This document shows positions 51,298-60,344 of a stretch of DNA of 64,000 bases, in pieces; positions within the stretch are counted from its first letter, which is position 1; each line of letters starts with the position of its first letter. The stretch spans positions 2,542,001 to 2,606,000 of the forward strand of contig OZ245818.1 of NCBI GenBank assembly GCA_965228435.1. Direction: 5' to 3'. The position numbers were made by a program, and so were the translations under genes. The stretch is from Hoeflea_A sp965228435. GTDB taxonomy: Bacteria; Pseudomonadota; Alphaproteobacteria; Rhizobiales; Rhizobiaceae. The notes beneath the pieces were generated by a model. That model was not told where the DNA came from. It saw only the letters and a list, made by a program, of their open reading frames with translations, and ran no database searches.

Positions 51298-52733
51298 GGT
51301 GCACGGCCCTCCGCAACATTTTTCCCTACTTGATAGCAATGTAGCGCGCATGGAAAGTGACGGATATGTATCCCGTCTATGGTGCTTTCCCTCGTGATTG
51401 TCTTGGTCGTTGCGCCGGCAGGCGTGCCATCTGCAAAATTGCGTTTGGCGAATTCAATCAACCCGCGCAGCTCGCCCGACTTGTCGGTTGCATAGCGATC
51501 TGACCATTTAATTTCATAGGCCCATGTCGGTTTGAGGCGCGCAGGATCAACGCGCACCAGATCAACCTCTAATTCGGTGCGACCTTGTTTCCATCTGGCA
51601 AAGTGAAGGTTCTTCATCATATCAGAATGAAACCATTGCGAAAAAATCGCTGTTTCGGCCATTGCGCCCATCGCCTCATCACCGTCCGATATTTGTGCGA
51701 ATAGTGCAGAGCGCATTGATGGGTTTGTCAGATATACTTTGAAGTTTCGCATCCTCTGAAACGTTTTGCCCGTATCATCGACACGACGCACGCGCACGAT
51801 AAGGAAAGCCGCTTCGAGATAGTCGAGATATTTGGTGATCGTATTCTTGGCGACACCTGAGCTTTGCGCCAGCGCATCAAGGCTGATTTCCTGCCCTGTG
51901 TGGTAGGCAATGGTGGTGAAGAGCCGATTTAACTCCTGAATATCTTGAATGCCGTAAAGGCTGGGCAGGTCGCGCAAAAGCACCTTGTCTATAATATCGC
52001 GGCCAAGAAACCGTTGAACATTAGCTTGGATGCTCTCATTCAGCACCGCTTCTGGATAGCCCCCAAAGTTCAGGTAGTTGATGAATTCATCGTTGAGACG
52101 TTGAATATCTGACGTTGAAAACCGCAAAGTGGAACCAGAAGGGGCGGCCTCAATCAATTTGCCTTCAATCCCGCGAAATGCCAGAAATTCCGCAAAGGTC
52201 AGCGGTGGCAGGTAGAAGTCTGTGAACCGTCCTGCGCCGGATTCCTGACTTTTAAGCCTCAGTGCTGCCGCAGCAGAGCCGGAGGCGACAAACCGCGTGT
52301 TTGGATGCTGATCAGTAAGCACCTTTAAATGCACTTCCCAATCCTTGAGATACTGGATTTCATCGAACACGATGATCCGGCGATCTTCGGACTTGTGCTC
52401 TGTGACCTCTTCGAACAACTCGATCAGCCGCGACAGCGGCATGCTGCTGTAAAGCGGTGTGTCGATAGAAACGAAAAGGATATTCCGCCTCTCAAACCCG
52501 TCCATGATTGCCTGTTCGATCATTTGGCGCAGCATGACAGTTTTGCCGACACGGCGTGGTCCCATAAGTACGGTGGACCGGCGCACCCTCCAGTCGAGCG
52601 CGAGTTCGGAGAACGGAGCAAAATAGGCGCGCTTTTTCTCCAACGGGCTTTTTGATATCTCATAGGAAACTTCCCACCAGGGGTTGTCCCGGCGCAGACT
52701 TCGTAGAATGTCTTGTTTGGAAATTTCGAGCAT
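51294..52733 (-). CDS. AAA ATPase with DUF4143 domain
   Basis: This encodes 479 residues. Walker A GPRRVGKT (about residue 58-65), Walker B RIIVFDEIQYLKD, and a sensor region FVASGSAAAALRLK are followed by a winged helix (ISLDALAQSSGVAKNTITKY) and a C-terminal DUF4143/PD-(D/E)XK-like part with E-x-D (RTELEVDLV) and EIKW. This is the common 'ATP-binding protein' family frequent in accessory regions; possible nuclease activity is unproven. GC is lower than in the neighbours, and an IS remnant abuts its 3' end. Confidence 0.82.
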   Translation of the reverse strand: MLEISKQDILRSLRRDNPWWEVSYEISKSPLEKKRAYFAPFSELALDWRVRRSTVLMGPRRVGKTVMLRQMIEQAIMDGFERRNILFVSIDTPLYSSMPLSRLIELFEEVTEHKSEDRRIIVFDEIQYLKDWEVHLKVLTDQHPNTRFVASGSAAAALRLKSQESGAGRFTDFYLPPLTFAEFLAFRGIEGKLIEAAPSGSTLRFSTSDIQRLNDEFINYLNFGGYPEAVLNESIQANVQRFLGRDIIDKVLLRDLPSLYGIQDIQELNRLFTTIAYHTGQEISLDALAQSSGVAKNTITKYLDYLEAAFLIVRVRRVDDTGKTFQRMRNFKVYLTNPSMRSALFAQISDGDEAMGAMAETAIFSQWFHSDMMKNLHFARWKQGRTELEVDLVRVDPARLKPTWAYEIKWSDRYATDKSGELRGLIEFAKRNFADGTPAGATTKTITRESTIDGIHIRHFPCALHCYQVGKNVAEGRAP

Positions 52734-52950
52734 GTTGACTTAGTGTCATGACATTGATCTTAAGTCAACGATCGCGTTTATCGCATTGATATAACGAAGA
52801 AAAAAATGTTACACTAACGTGCTGAAGGCAGCGGCTTAGTGCCCGCAAAGCGCAATTTTGATATTTGAGCGGCCTCACCACCCTCGCATAAAACACCGTG
52901 CCCTTCGGAGAAGGAGTTGATGTCCAAGCTTTGAGCCAAATCCGATATAT

Positions 52951-54957
52951 TCAGCCAAATCGTCGCGGAATCGACGCCTCCCAGCGGCGCTCTGTCACCT
53001 GTTTGCCCTCCCAGCTTGCTGTCAGCGTCGCCCGCAGAAAGAAGGTCGTTGCATCACATCGTGCAGACAGCTCGCAGTGGATGTCGGCGACGCCATCCGG
53101 GCGGCCGTAGCGTGCGGCATGGGCAAAAGATGCGCTGGCCGATGTCGGGTCGTCCGGTCTGATCCTGTACTCGGCCCGGGTTTGAAATCCGAAAGCCGTA
53201 TCCGTTTCGTTGTAATGCAATTCCGTGAAAGGCTGGTGCCACCCGCCGACAAGCTCGCAATCGACCTCTTTGGTCTCGAAACGACGTAGCGGCGGGCTCT
53301 CCAAAACGCTGAATGTCTTGTGCCTCGGGAGATCCAGTGCCGGCGGAAGCGCTTGTTGCAAGTCGTCCGGCTCGCCGGAAAACACGGGCATAAGCAACGC
53401 ACCGCTTTCGATTTGCACATCTCCATCGCCCGGGGACGGCCAGACGAGAGGCCAGTAGGAGCGCGCGATCGACAGGCGGATTCGGTGGCCTTTGCGAAAA
53501 CGATAGGCAGTGGTGGGAAACGGGATTTCCAGGTCCCGAGCATCGAGAGGAATAGGATCTGCCGGGGAATCCAGCCGGTCATCGAGGCCGAGATTGCGCA
53601 CGCAAAACGCGACACGGGCCGACGCGCCATCGGGTGCGACATCGTTGAGGCGGATTGACAGTTGGCACTGCGGCGAGTCGAGCCTGAGGCGCAGCCTGGC
53701 TGACGCGGCACCGTAGATCACGACATCCTCGTCGAGCGGTACGGTTTCGAACGTCAGTGCCAGCGCATCGTCGTCACGCTGGTCCGGCGGCAGGCCGCCA
53801 TGGCGGCCGAAATAGCCCGTATCGCCCGACGCGCGGCCGACCCGCAAGTCCTGCGGCACCGGCCAGCCACCCGCGACATTGTGACCGGAGGGTGCCCGCA
53901 ACTCCTCTCCCAGTCGCCACGGTTTCGAATTCGCACATGTCTCCGGCGGTCCGGTTTCGATCCACTTGCCGTTGCGCCGGTCAACCGCATCGGCGGGCGG
54001 ATCGAATTCCCGCAGCCAGACGCGCAACCGGGGCCAGTCCGGCGCGCCGGATGCGGGTTTCAACCAGCGGTCCCACCACTCGAGTGCCACTTGCTGAAAT
54101 CCGAGGGCAGGGCCCGGATGGCCATGGTCCGGGTAGTGGTGCCCCCACGGCCCGACGAGGCCCCAGACCAGGTCCGGCCGGGCCGAAACCAGGGACATGA
54201 CGGAGTTGGAGTATCGATCGGACCAGCCACCGACAGCCAGCACCGGTCGCGACAGACGCTCGGCCTGGCGGATCACCGAGCCGTGTCGCCAATAGGCGCC
54301 GCGCACCTCCTCGCGCACCCAGGCTTCAACCGGGAAGGTCAACTCCTCCAACCGCGCTTTCCAGAAGGTCTTCCAGTCCGAACCCGCATTGGGTGTCGGC
54401 GGTGCGCCGAGGATGGCAGGCAAGGTCGCGCCCCATTCAAACGTATCCGTCAGAAGGCAGCCGCCCATGTGGTGAATGTCGTCTTCGTACCGGTCATGGG
54501 TGGCGCACACCGCAATCACCGCTTTCAACGGCTCGGGGGCATCCATGTTGGCCTGAAGGGAGGCCGTTCCACCCCAGGACGTGCCGAACATCCCGACCTT
54601 GCCGTCGCACCAGGGCTGTGCCGCGATCCACTCGATGACATGGCGCGTATCGGCGAGCTCGTGGTCGCCATACATGTCCTCCATCCGGCCCTCGCTGTCG
54701 CCGGAACCGCGCATATCGACCCGCAGGCAGGCATAGCCGCGGGCGGCAAAATAGGGGTGAGTGCGTTCGTCCCGCGCCCGGACCATGTCGGCCTTGCGGT
54801 AGGGAATGATCTCGAAGATGGCCGGCACAGGGTCCCGCGCGACCTGGTCAGGGTGCCATCGTCGCGCCGCCAGCCGCACACCGTCGGGCATCGGGATCCA
54901 AATGTGATCGGTCACCGTCACGTCAGCGACCGGATCAAACTCCGGCGTCTCCGTCAT
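52951..54957 (-). CDS. CocE/NonD family hydrolase (X-Pro dipeptidyl-peptidase S15 type), first of three
   Basis: This encodes 668 residues. The alpha/beta-hydrolase core begins IWIPMPDGVRLAARRWHPD; RVDMRGSGDSEG is followed by the nucleophile Ser127 in GMFGTSWGGT. A cap domain and the C-terminal jelly-roll domain (PDDPTSASASFAHAARYGRP) complete the CocE/glutaryl-7-ACA acylase architecture. Members hydrolyse esters or N-terminal acyl/prolyl amides. It diverges from the XRE-cupin regulator and an Opp-type transporter operon that ends with two paralogues, so all probably serve one catabolic pathway. Confidence 0.88.
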   Translation of the reverse strand: MTETPEFDPVADVTVTDHIWIPMPDGVRLAARRWHPDQVARDPVPAIFEIIPYRKADMVRARDERTHPYFAARGYACLRVDMRGSGDSEGRMEDMYGDHELADTRHVIEWIAAQPWCDGKVGMFGTSWGGTASLQANMDAPEPLKAVIAVCATHDRYEDDIHHMGGCLLTDTFEWGATLPAILGAPPTPNAGSDWKTFWKARLEELTFPVEAWVREEVRGAYWRHGSVIRQAERLSRPVLAVGGWSDRYSNSVMSLVSARPDLVWGLVGPWGHHYPDHGHPGPALGFQQVALEWWDRWLKPASGAPDWPRLRVWLREFDPPADAVDRRNGKWIETGPPETCANSKPWRLGEELRAPSGHNVAGGWPVPQDLRVGRASGDTGYFGRHGGLPPDQRDDDALALTFETVPLDEDVVIYGAASARLRLRLDSPQCQLSIRLNDVAPDGASARVAFCVRNLGLDDRLDSPADPIPLDARDLEIPFPTTAYRFRKGHRIRLSIARSYWPLVWPSPGDGDVQIESGALLMPVFSGEPDDLQQALPPALDLPRHKTFSVLESPPLRRFETKEVDCELVGGWHQPFTELHYNETDTAFGFQTRAEYRIRPDDPTSASASFAHAARYGRPDGVADIHCELSARCDATTFFLRATLTASWEGKQVTERRWEASIPRRFG

Positions 54958-55006
54958 CTCCTGACCCCACTATAAGCAACGGAAAAGCCTGTGAATTTCT
55001 GCTGCA

Positions 55007-55099
55007 AATTCTAACCTCCCGCAAACCAATTCTAACGGCCGAGCACCTTCATCAGCCGGAAAAATTTTCGAGCATTGTTCCGAAATTTAAGAATTTTGG
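55007..55099. promoter_or_regulatory. repeats in the divergent control region
   Basis: AATTCTAAC occurs twice as a direct repeat (55007-55015 and 55028-55036, 21-bp period). CCGAAATT-N4-AATTTTGG (55080-55099) is a dyad with one mismatch. Both lie in the 208-base gap between the hydrolase gene (minus) and the XRE-cupin gene (plus), where the regulator is expected to bind. Confidence 0.4.
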
Positions 55100-55165
55100 A
55101 AGTTTTTTCTTGTCACACGCGTTTTCCGGTCTAAACTTCCGCCATACAGTGTCGGGAGGAGATTT

Positions 55166-55873
55166 GTGAGCAGGCAGAATGAGCCACGCCCTCTGCGTGT
55201 AGCCACCGATGAAAGCCTCACGACCTTCGGCGCGGAAGTCCGCCAGTTGCGCAAGGCCCGGGAGATGACGCTTGTCGATCTGGCGGAAGTCAGCGGCGTG
55301 TCGGTCAGCCATCTGAGCGCCATCGAACGCGGCAGCGTCAACCCGACACTGGGCAAGATCGCCCGCATTGCAGAAGGGCTCGGCGTCCCGGAGGAGTGGT
55401 TTTTCTATCGGCGTCAGGGCGATGGTCCGCTCGAAAGAACCTACGTGGTTCGAAACGAAAACCGGCGCAATCTGGACCTTCTTTACGGCGAACCCACGGA
55501 AGTATCGGGATATTCAGACGCGCTGCTTTCCTCTTCTCTCGGTGGCGCGTTCCACATGGGGATCTCCGAATATCCGCCGTTCAGCGAAGATTTCATCGAC
55601 GAGATCTACACACGCGACGGAGAGCAGCACGGGTTGGTGCTCGAGGGCGAACTCGTCCTGAAACTCGGCGATGAGGTCATCACGGTGCGTGCCGGCGACA
55701 GTTTCAGCTTCCCCGGTGACATTCCCCATTCGACCCGCAACCGCAGTGACAAGCCGGCCCGCCTGATCTGGGTGAATTCGCCGGTCGTCATCCCGAAATA
55801 CGCTGTCCTGGAGGAAACGGACTCCGAGCCGGATGCCAATCGCACCGTGACGCGAAAGCGCTCCGGCACCTGA
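55166..55873 (+). CDS. XRE-family regulator with cupin domain, GTG start
   Basis: This encodes 235 residues from the GTG at 55166, behind GGGAGGA. The helix-turn-helix lies at about residues 20-75 (MTLVDLAEVSGVSVSHLSAI) and the cupin at about 130-215 (HGLVLEGELVLKLGDEVI, SFPGDIPHSTRN). This class senses small metabolites, often of amino-acid or polyamine catabolism, through the cupin. It is the first gene before the transporter operon and is divergent from hydrolase one; it probably controls both. Confidence 0.87.
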   Translation: MSRQNEPRPLRVATDESLTTFGAEVRQLRKAREMTLVDLAEVSGVSVSHLSAIERGSVNPTLGKIARIAEGLGVPEEWFFYRRQGDGPLERTYVVRNENRRNLDLLYGEPTEVSGYSDALLSSSLGGAFHMGISEYPPFSEDFIDEIYTRDGEQHGLVLEGELVLKLGDEVITVRAGDSFSFPGDIPHSTRNRSDKPARLIWVNSPVVIPKYAVLEETDSEPDANRTVTRKRSGT

Positions 55874-55927
55874 TATCCACGTCCGATCGGTGAACACATA
55901 CAAACCAACGACAACAGGGAGAACCAA

Positions 55928-57487
55928 ATGACCAACAGCTTGAAATCCGGCCTTTCCCGCCGGTCCTTCCTTGCCGGCACAGGCGCCTTTGGCGCGGCAA
56001 GCCTTGCCTTTCCGCACATGGCGTTGAGCCAGGACGGAAAAGTCCTGACTGTGCGCTCCTATTCGGATCTGCAGCTTCTCGATCCGGCGTTCCGTCTGTC
56101 CCTTCCCGAAGACGATATCATCCGCACCATCTATCCGCCGCTGATTGAACCCGTGGCGGGCGATGTCTGGGAATGGAAAACGGTCGCCGCGGCCTCTATG
56201 GAACAGCTCGACGATATGACGATTGCCTTCACGCTGAAGGACGATATGGGTTTCACCGACGGGTTCGGCGAAGTCACCGCCGACGACGTGAAATTCTCGA
56301 TCGAACGGATCGCGGATCCGGCCAATGAAAGCCCCTATGCGGGGGACTGGGCTGCGCTCAAGGAGGTCGAGGTCAAAGACAAGCTGTCCGGTCTTATCCA
56401 CCTGAAGAACAAATTCGTCCCGCTTTGGACAACGACCCTGCCGACACCCGCTTCCTGCATCGTTTCGCGCAAAGCGGTGGGCGAGCTGGGTGGCAAGATC
56501 GGCACCGAGCCGGTTGCGCAGTCCGGCCAGTATCTGCTGAGCGAATGGGTGCCCAAGCAACGCACCATTCTCAAGCGCAACCCCGACTGGAAGCATGAAC
56601 CGGGCGGCTTCGAGGAGATCCACATCATTCCGATCGAAGACCCGGCCACCGCGGAGCGCGGCTTCGAAGCGGGCGATCTCGATTACACCTGGACATCCGT
56701 TTCCTCGCTGCCGCGCCTCAAGGAAAATCCGCCGGCTGGCAGCTCCGTGCTGGAGAAACCGTCGCTGGCCTATGTCTGGCTTGGCATGAACAAGGACAAC
56801 GAGACCTTGAAGGACGTGCGCATTCGCCGCGCGATCCAGCATGCCATCGATCGGGAGGTCGTTGTCGATGCAGCCTATTTCGGTGCTGCCGGGGTCGGCA
56901 ACGGAATCATCGCGCCTGGTCTTCCGGGCAGCCGCGACAGCGTGACCTACGACTACGATCCGGACAAGGCCCGTGCCCTTCTGGCCGAAGCGGGTGCCGA
57001 AGGTCTGAACGTCACGCTCGACATTCTCAACCAGACGGAGCGCCTGACCGCCGCGCAGGTGATCCAGGCGAATCTTGCCGATGTCGGTGTCACCTGCGAA
57101 ATCAAGCAGAACGACAGTGGTACCTTCTGGTCGCTCGGTTCGAAGGACGGCGATTATTTCATGGATCTGCAACTGGTCCTCAGCCGGTTTTCCATGCAGC
57201 CCGATCCGAGCTGGGCCACCGTCTGGTTCACGCCGGAACAGATCGGCGTCTGGAACTGGGAGCGCTTCGACAGCGCCGAATACAAGGCCCTGCATGATGA
57301 GGGTCTGGTGACGAGCGACGCCGCGAAACGCGACGAAATCTACAAGAAGATGCAATCGCTGATGGATGAGAGCGGCTGCTATGTCTTCCTGACCCATGAA
57401 GTCGTCGGCGCCATCCACAAGGACACGATCACACCCGGTCTGAAGCCGAACGGCGAGTCGCTGTTGTCGGATTTCAAACCCGCCTGA
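55928..57487 (+). CDS. ABC transporter substrate-binding protein, family 5 (Opp/Dpp type)
   Basis: This encodes 519 residues. A Tat signal (SRRSFLAGTGAFGAASLAFP) exports the folded protein to the periplasm. The family-5 fold is evident from DAVRKAIAYA-like RRAIQHAIDREVVVDAAYFG, FTLKDDMGFTDGFGEVTADD and YDPDKARALLAEAG. It captures oligopeptides or similar compounds for the two permeases and two ATPases that follow. It is 68 bases upstream of permease one. Confidence 0.92.
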   Translation: MTNSLKSGLSRRSFLAGTGAFGAASLAFPHMALSQDGKVLTVRSYSDLQLLDPAFRLSLPEDDIIRTIYPPLIEPVAGDVWEWKTVAAASMEQLDDMTIAFTLKDDMGFTDGFGEVTADDVKFSIERIADPANESPYAGDWAALKEVEVKDKLSGLIHLKNKFVPLWTTTLPTPASCIVSRKAVGELGGKIGTEPVAQSGQYLLSEWVPKQRTILKRNPDWKHEPGGFEEIHIIPIEDPATAERGFEAGDLDYTWTSVSSLPRLKENPPAGSSVLEKPSLAYVWLGMNKDNETLKDVRIRRAIQHAIDREVVVDAAYFGAAGVGNGIIAPGLPGSRDSVTYDYDPDKARALLAEAGAEGLNVTLDILNQTERLTAAQVIQANLADVGVTCEIKQNDSGTFWSLGSKDGDYFMDLQLVLSRFSMQPDPSWATVWFTPEQIGVWNWERFDSAEYKALHDEGLVTSDAAKRDEIYKKMQSLMDESGCYVFLTHEVVGAIHKDTITPGLKPNGESLLSDFKPA

Positions 57488-57554
57488 TCGAGAAGCAGGC
57501 GGTCCCCGAACACGGGGGCCGCCTGGATGTAAACAGCCAGGGAAGGTCCGCAAG

Positions 57555-58499
57555 ATGCTGAACTATGCCGTCAAGCGGCTTGGATTGGCGGTGGCGATCG
57601 TGTCGCTCGCCATGTTCCTGCTGTTTTGCATGATCTATCTGGTCCCCGGCGACCCTGCCTCTGTGGCGCTCGGTCCCCGGGCCACGGAGGCGATGAAGGA
57701 AGCACTGCGGGTCAAGATGGGTCTCGACCAACCGATCTGGGCGCAGTTCTGGTACTTCTTCAGCGGTGCCTGGACCGGCGATCTGGGCGAGGAAGTCCTG
57801 TCGGGCCGACCCGTGCTCGACGTGGTGCTGGAACAGCTGCCCTTTACGCTGGTGCTGATTGCCGGCGGCATCAGCTGGTCCGTGGCGCTCGGCATTCCTC
57901 TGGGGTGCTGGGCCGCCATCAATCGCGGCAGTTTCGCCGACCGGCTGGTCGGTGTCCTGTCGGTCGCGGTCATCGCGGTCCCGTCCTTTGTCGTAGCGAT
58001 CTACGCGCTGCTGATTTTCGCGGTGACTTTGCGCTGGCTACCGGCCATCGGTGCCGGCGAACCGGGCGACCTTGGCGATCAGCTTGTCCACCTGATCCTT
58101 CCTTCGCTGGCGGTCGGGCTGGGTTGGGTCGGATATATCGCCCGCATGGTGCGCGCCTCGATGCTGGAGGTTCTGGAAGCGTCGCATATTCGCACCGCTC
58201 GCGCCTTCGGCCTGCCCGACAGCATGATTACTTATCGCTACGCCCTGACCATTGCCATCCTGCCCACCATCACCCTGCTCGGTGTCGGCATCGGCCAGAT
58301 GCTGTCCTCGGCGGTGTTTGCCGAGATCGTCTTTGCCCGGCCCGGCGTCGGAAAGCTCGTCTATGACGCGATCCTGACCCGGAACTTTCCGGTGGTGACC
58401 GGTGCGGTGCTGGTGACGACAGCCCTATTCGTTCTGCTGAACCTGATCGCAGACCTCATTGTTGGAGCCCTGGATCCCCGTGTCAGAAGCAGTTTCTAG
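57555..58499 (+). CDS. ABC transporter permease (DppB/OppB type)
   Basis: This encodes 314 residues with six membrane helices. An N-terminal helix (LGLAVAIVSLAMFLLFCMIY) is followed by the GDPA segment and, in the C-terminal half, the EAA loop (MLEVLEASHIRTARAFGLPD) that contacts the ATPases. It pairs with the DppC-type gene, whose start overlaps its end by 20 bases. Confidence 0.92.
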   Translation: MLNYAVKRLGLAVAIVSLAMFLLFCMIYLVPGDPASVALGPRATEAMKEALRVKMGLDQPIWAQFWYFFSGAWTGDLGEEVLSGRPVLDVVLEQLPFTLVLIAGGISWSVALGIPLGCWAAINRGSFADRLVGVLSVAVIAVPSFVVAIYALLIFAVTLRWLPAIGAGEPGDLGDQLVHLILPSLAVGLGWVGYIARMVRASMLEVLEASHIRTARAFGLPDSMITYRYALTIAILPTITLLGVGIGQMLSSAVFAEIVFARPGVGKLVYDAILTRNFPVVTGAVLVTTALFVLLNLIADLIVGALDPRVRSSF

Positions 58500-59358
58500 T
58501 TCCCCCGCCAAACAGACCTCCGAGCTTTGGCGCTCGATCCGCCGGCTGTTGCGCGAACCGCTTGGCGCTTTCGGTCTGGGTCTTGTTCTCCTGGTCATCT
58601 TCGGCGCCGTGTTCGCCGACCTCCTGACCCAGTGGGATCCCACACGGATCAACCCGCGCGATCGGTTCCTCGGGCCATCGGCGGACCACCTTCTGGGTAC
58701 CGACCAACTGGGCCGGGATCTGTTTTCCCGTGTGCTTTATGGCGGACGGATCGCGCTTTATGTGGCGCTGGTCTCCACCGCCATATCGCTCGCCATCGGG
58801 ATCGTTCTCGGATTGATCGCAGGCTACGGGCCACGTTGGCTCGACAACCTGATGATCCTTCTTTTCGACGCGGTGAAGAGCTTTCCCACGGTTATGCTCG
58901 CCCTGGCGCTTGTAACGATCCTCGGGCCGTCGCTGACGGCGGTGATCGTCGTGGTCATCCTGGTCAATGTGCCCGGCTACGCGCGGATCGTCCGCACCCA
59001 GACGATTGCGATCAAATCGTCCGAATTCGTCACCGCCGCCACCAGCATGGGTGCTTCCACCGCACGCATTCTCGGCGTGCACATCATGCCCAATGTCATC
59101 GGACCGCTGGTGATCCTGGCCTCGATGGACATTCCCGTGGTGATCGCCATCGAAGCCGGCATGAGCTTTCTGGGTCTCGGCGTTCGTCCACCAACCCCAA
59201 GCTGGGGCACGATCCTCAATGACGGCTTCGGCCAGATCCGCGAAACCCCGTGGATCGCGATCGCGGGCGGATTGCCCATCATCGTCACCACGCTGGGCTT
59301 CACTTTCCTCGGCGAAACACTGCGCGACGTTTTCGATCCGCGCCTGAAAGGACGCTGA
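58480..59358 (+). CDS. ABC transporter permease (DppC/OppC type)
   Basis: This encodes 292 residues from the GTG at 58480; a TTG at 58459 is possible but overlaps more. The OppC_N region (WRSIRRLLREPLGAFGLGLV) is followed by DRFLGPSADHLLGTDQLGRD and the EAA loop (FVTAATSMGASTARILGVHI). Six membrane helices. It forms the membrane channel with the preceding permease. Its TGA overlaps the next ATG (TGATG). Confidence 0.92.
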   Translation: MSEAVSSSPAKQTSELWRSIRRLLREPLGAFGLGLVLLVIFGAVFADLLTQWDPTRINPRDRFLGPSADHLLGTDQLGRDLFSRVLYGGRIALYVALVSTAISLAIGIVLGLIAGYGPRWLDNLMILLFDAVKSFPTVMLALALVTILGPSLTAVIVVVILVNVPGYARIVRTQTIAIKSSEFVTAATSMGASTARILGVHIMPNVIGPLVILASMDIPVVIAIEAGMSFLGLGVRPPTPSWGTILNDGFGQIRETPWIAIAGGLPIIVTTLGFTFLGETLRDVFDPRLKGR

Positions 59359-60344
59359 TGAGCACGCTCAGTATCTCCGGACTGAATGTTCTGTTCTCGA
59401 CCGAGGACGGCCCGCTTCACGCGCTGAAAGATGTCGGTTTCGAGGTGCCCGAGAAGCGGATCGTCGGGATCGTGGGGGAGTCGGGCTGCGGCAAATCCAC
59501 CCTGATCAACGCCATTCTCGGCCTGCTGGCAGACAATGGCGAGATCAGCAGCGGTCGGATCGTGTTCGAGGGAAAGGACGACCTGACACAGCTGTCGCCG
59601 CAGCGCATGCGAGACCTGCGCGGCCCGCGGATTGCAACGGTGTTCCAGGACCCGATGGGCGCACTCAATCCTGTCCTGTCGGTAGGCCGGCAGATGATCA
59701 ACATCCAGTACCGCTCCGGCCAATCGAAAGCAGACAAGGCCGCTCGCGCCGTAGAGATGCTTAAGCTGGTGCGCATTCCCGACGCCGACAGTGCGCTGGA
59801 ACGCTACCCGCACCAGTTTTCCGGCGGAATGAAGCAGCGCATTGCCATCGCCATGGCTTTGATGATGGAACCGGCGCTGCTGATTGCCGATGAGCCGACC
59901 ACCGCGCTGGATGCGACGCTCGAGGTCACGACGATCGAGCTCCTGAAGGATCTCCAGGAAAAGATCGGCTGTTCCGTCATGTTCATTTCGCACCACCTGG
60001 GTGTCATCGCCGAACTGTGCGATGACGTGGTGGTCATGTATGCCGGCGAAGTGGTCGAGCGCGGTACCGTGCGCGCCGTGTTCCGGCAGCCCGGTCATCC
60101 CTATACGCGGCGGCTGTTGGAATGCGATCCGGCCCGCCAGAGCGAACGGACCCGCATTCTGCCCACCATTCCCGGTGAAATCCCGGACCTGCGCGCCCGG
60201 CCTGCAGGCTGCGTGTTTGCGGCGCGCTGCCTTGATCGCCACGATGGCTGTGACCTGCCCCAGAAACCGCAAACAATCGGGGACCAGCATACGGCCCTGT
60301 GCAACCTGGCAGGACACGTCGTGCAAGAAGGGGCCGCACCATGA
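59358..60344 (+). CDS. ABC transporter ATP-binding protein (DppD/OppD type)
   Basis: This encodes 328 residues from the ATG at 59358. Walker A GESGCGKST, Q-loop TVFQDPMGALNP, signature FSGGMKQR, Walker B LLIADEPTTALD and switch His in FISHHLGVI are all intact. The C-terminal oligopeptide-transporter extension (CVFAARCLDRHDGC) carries the Cys residues that can hold an Fe-S cluster in this family. Confidence 0.93.
   Translation: MSTLSISGLNVLFSTEDGPLHALKDVGFEVPEKRIVGIVGESGCGKSTLINAILGLLADNGEISSGRIVFEGKDDLTQLSPQRMRDLRGPRIATVFQDPMGALNPVLSVGRQMINIQYRSGQSKADKAARAVEMLKLVRIPDADSALERYPHQFSGGMKQRIAIAMALMMEPALLIADEPTTALDATLEVTTIELLKDLQEKIGCSVMFISHHLGVIAELCDDVVVMYAGEVVERGTVRAVFRQPGHPYTRRLLECDPARQSERTRILPTIPGEIPDLRARPAGCVFAARCLDRHDGCDLPQKPQTIGDQHTALCNLAGHVVQEGAAP

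Noticed and set aside
50922..52950. Attachment-site duplication of the tRNA-Leu 3' end
   Set aside because: I looked for GTCCTCTTCTGGGCACCA downstream to 53 kb and did not find it, so an integrase-type insertion there is not supported directly.
55514..57553. A 679-codon minus-strand frame opposite the XRE-cupin and binding-protein genes
   Set aside because: The plus-strand genes have clear domains and ribosome sites; the antisense product has none.
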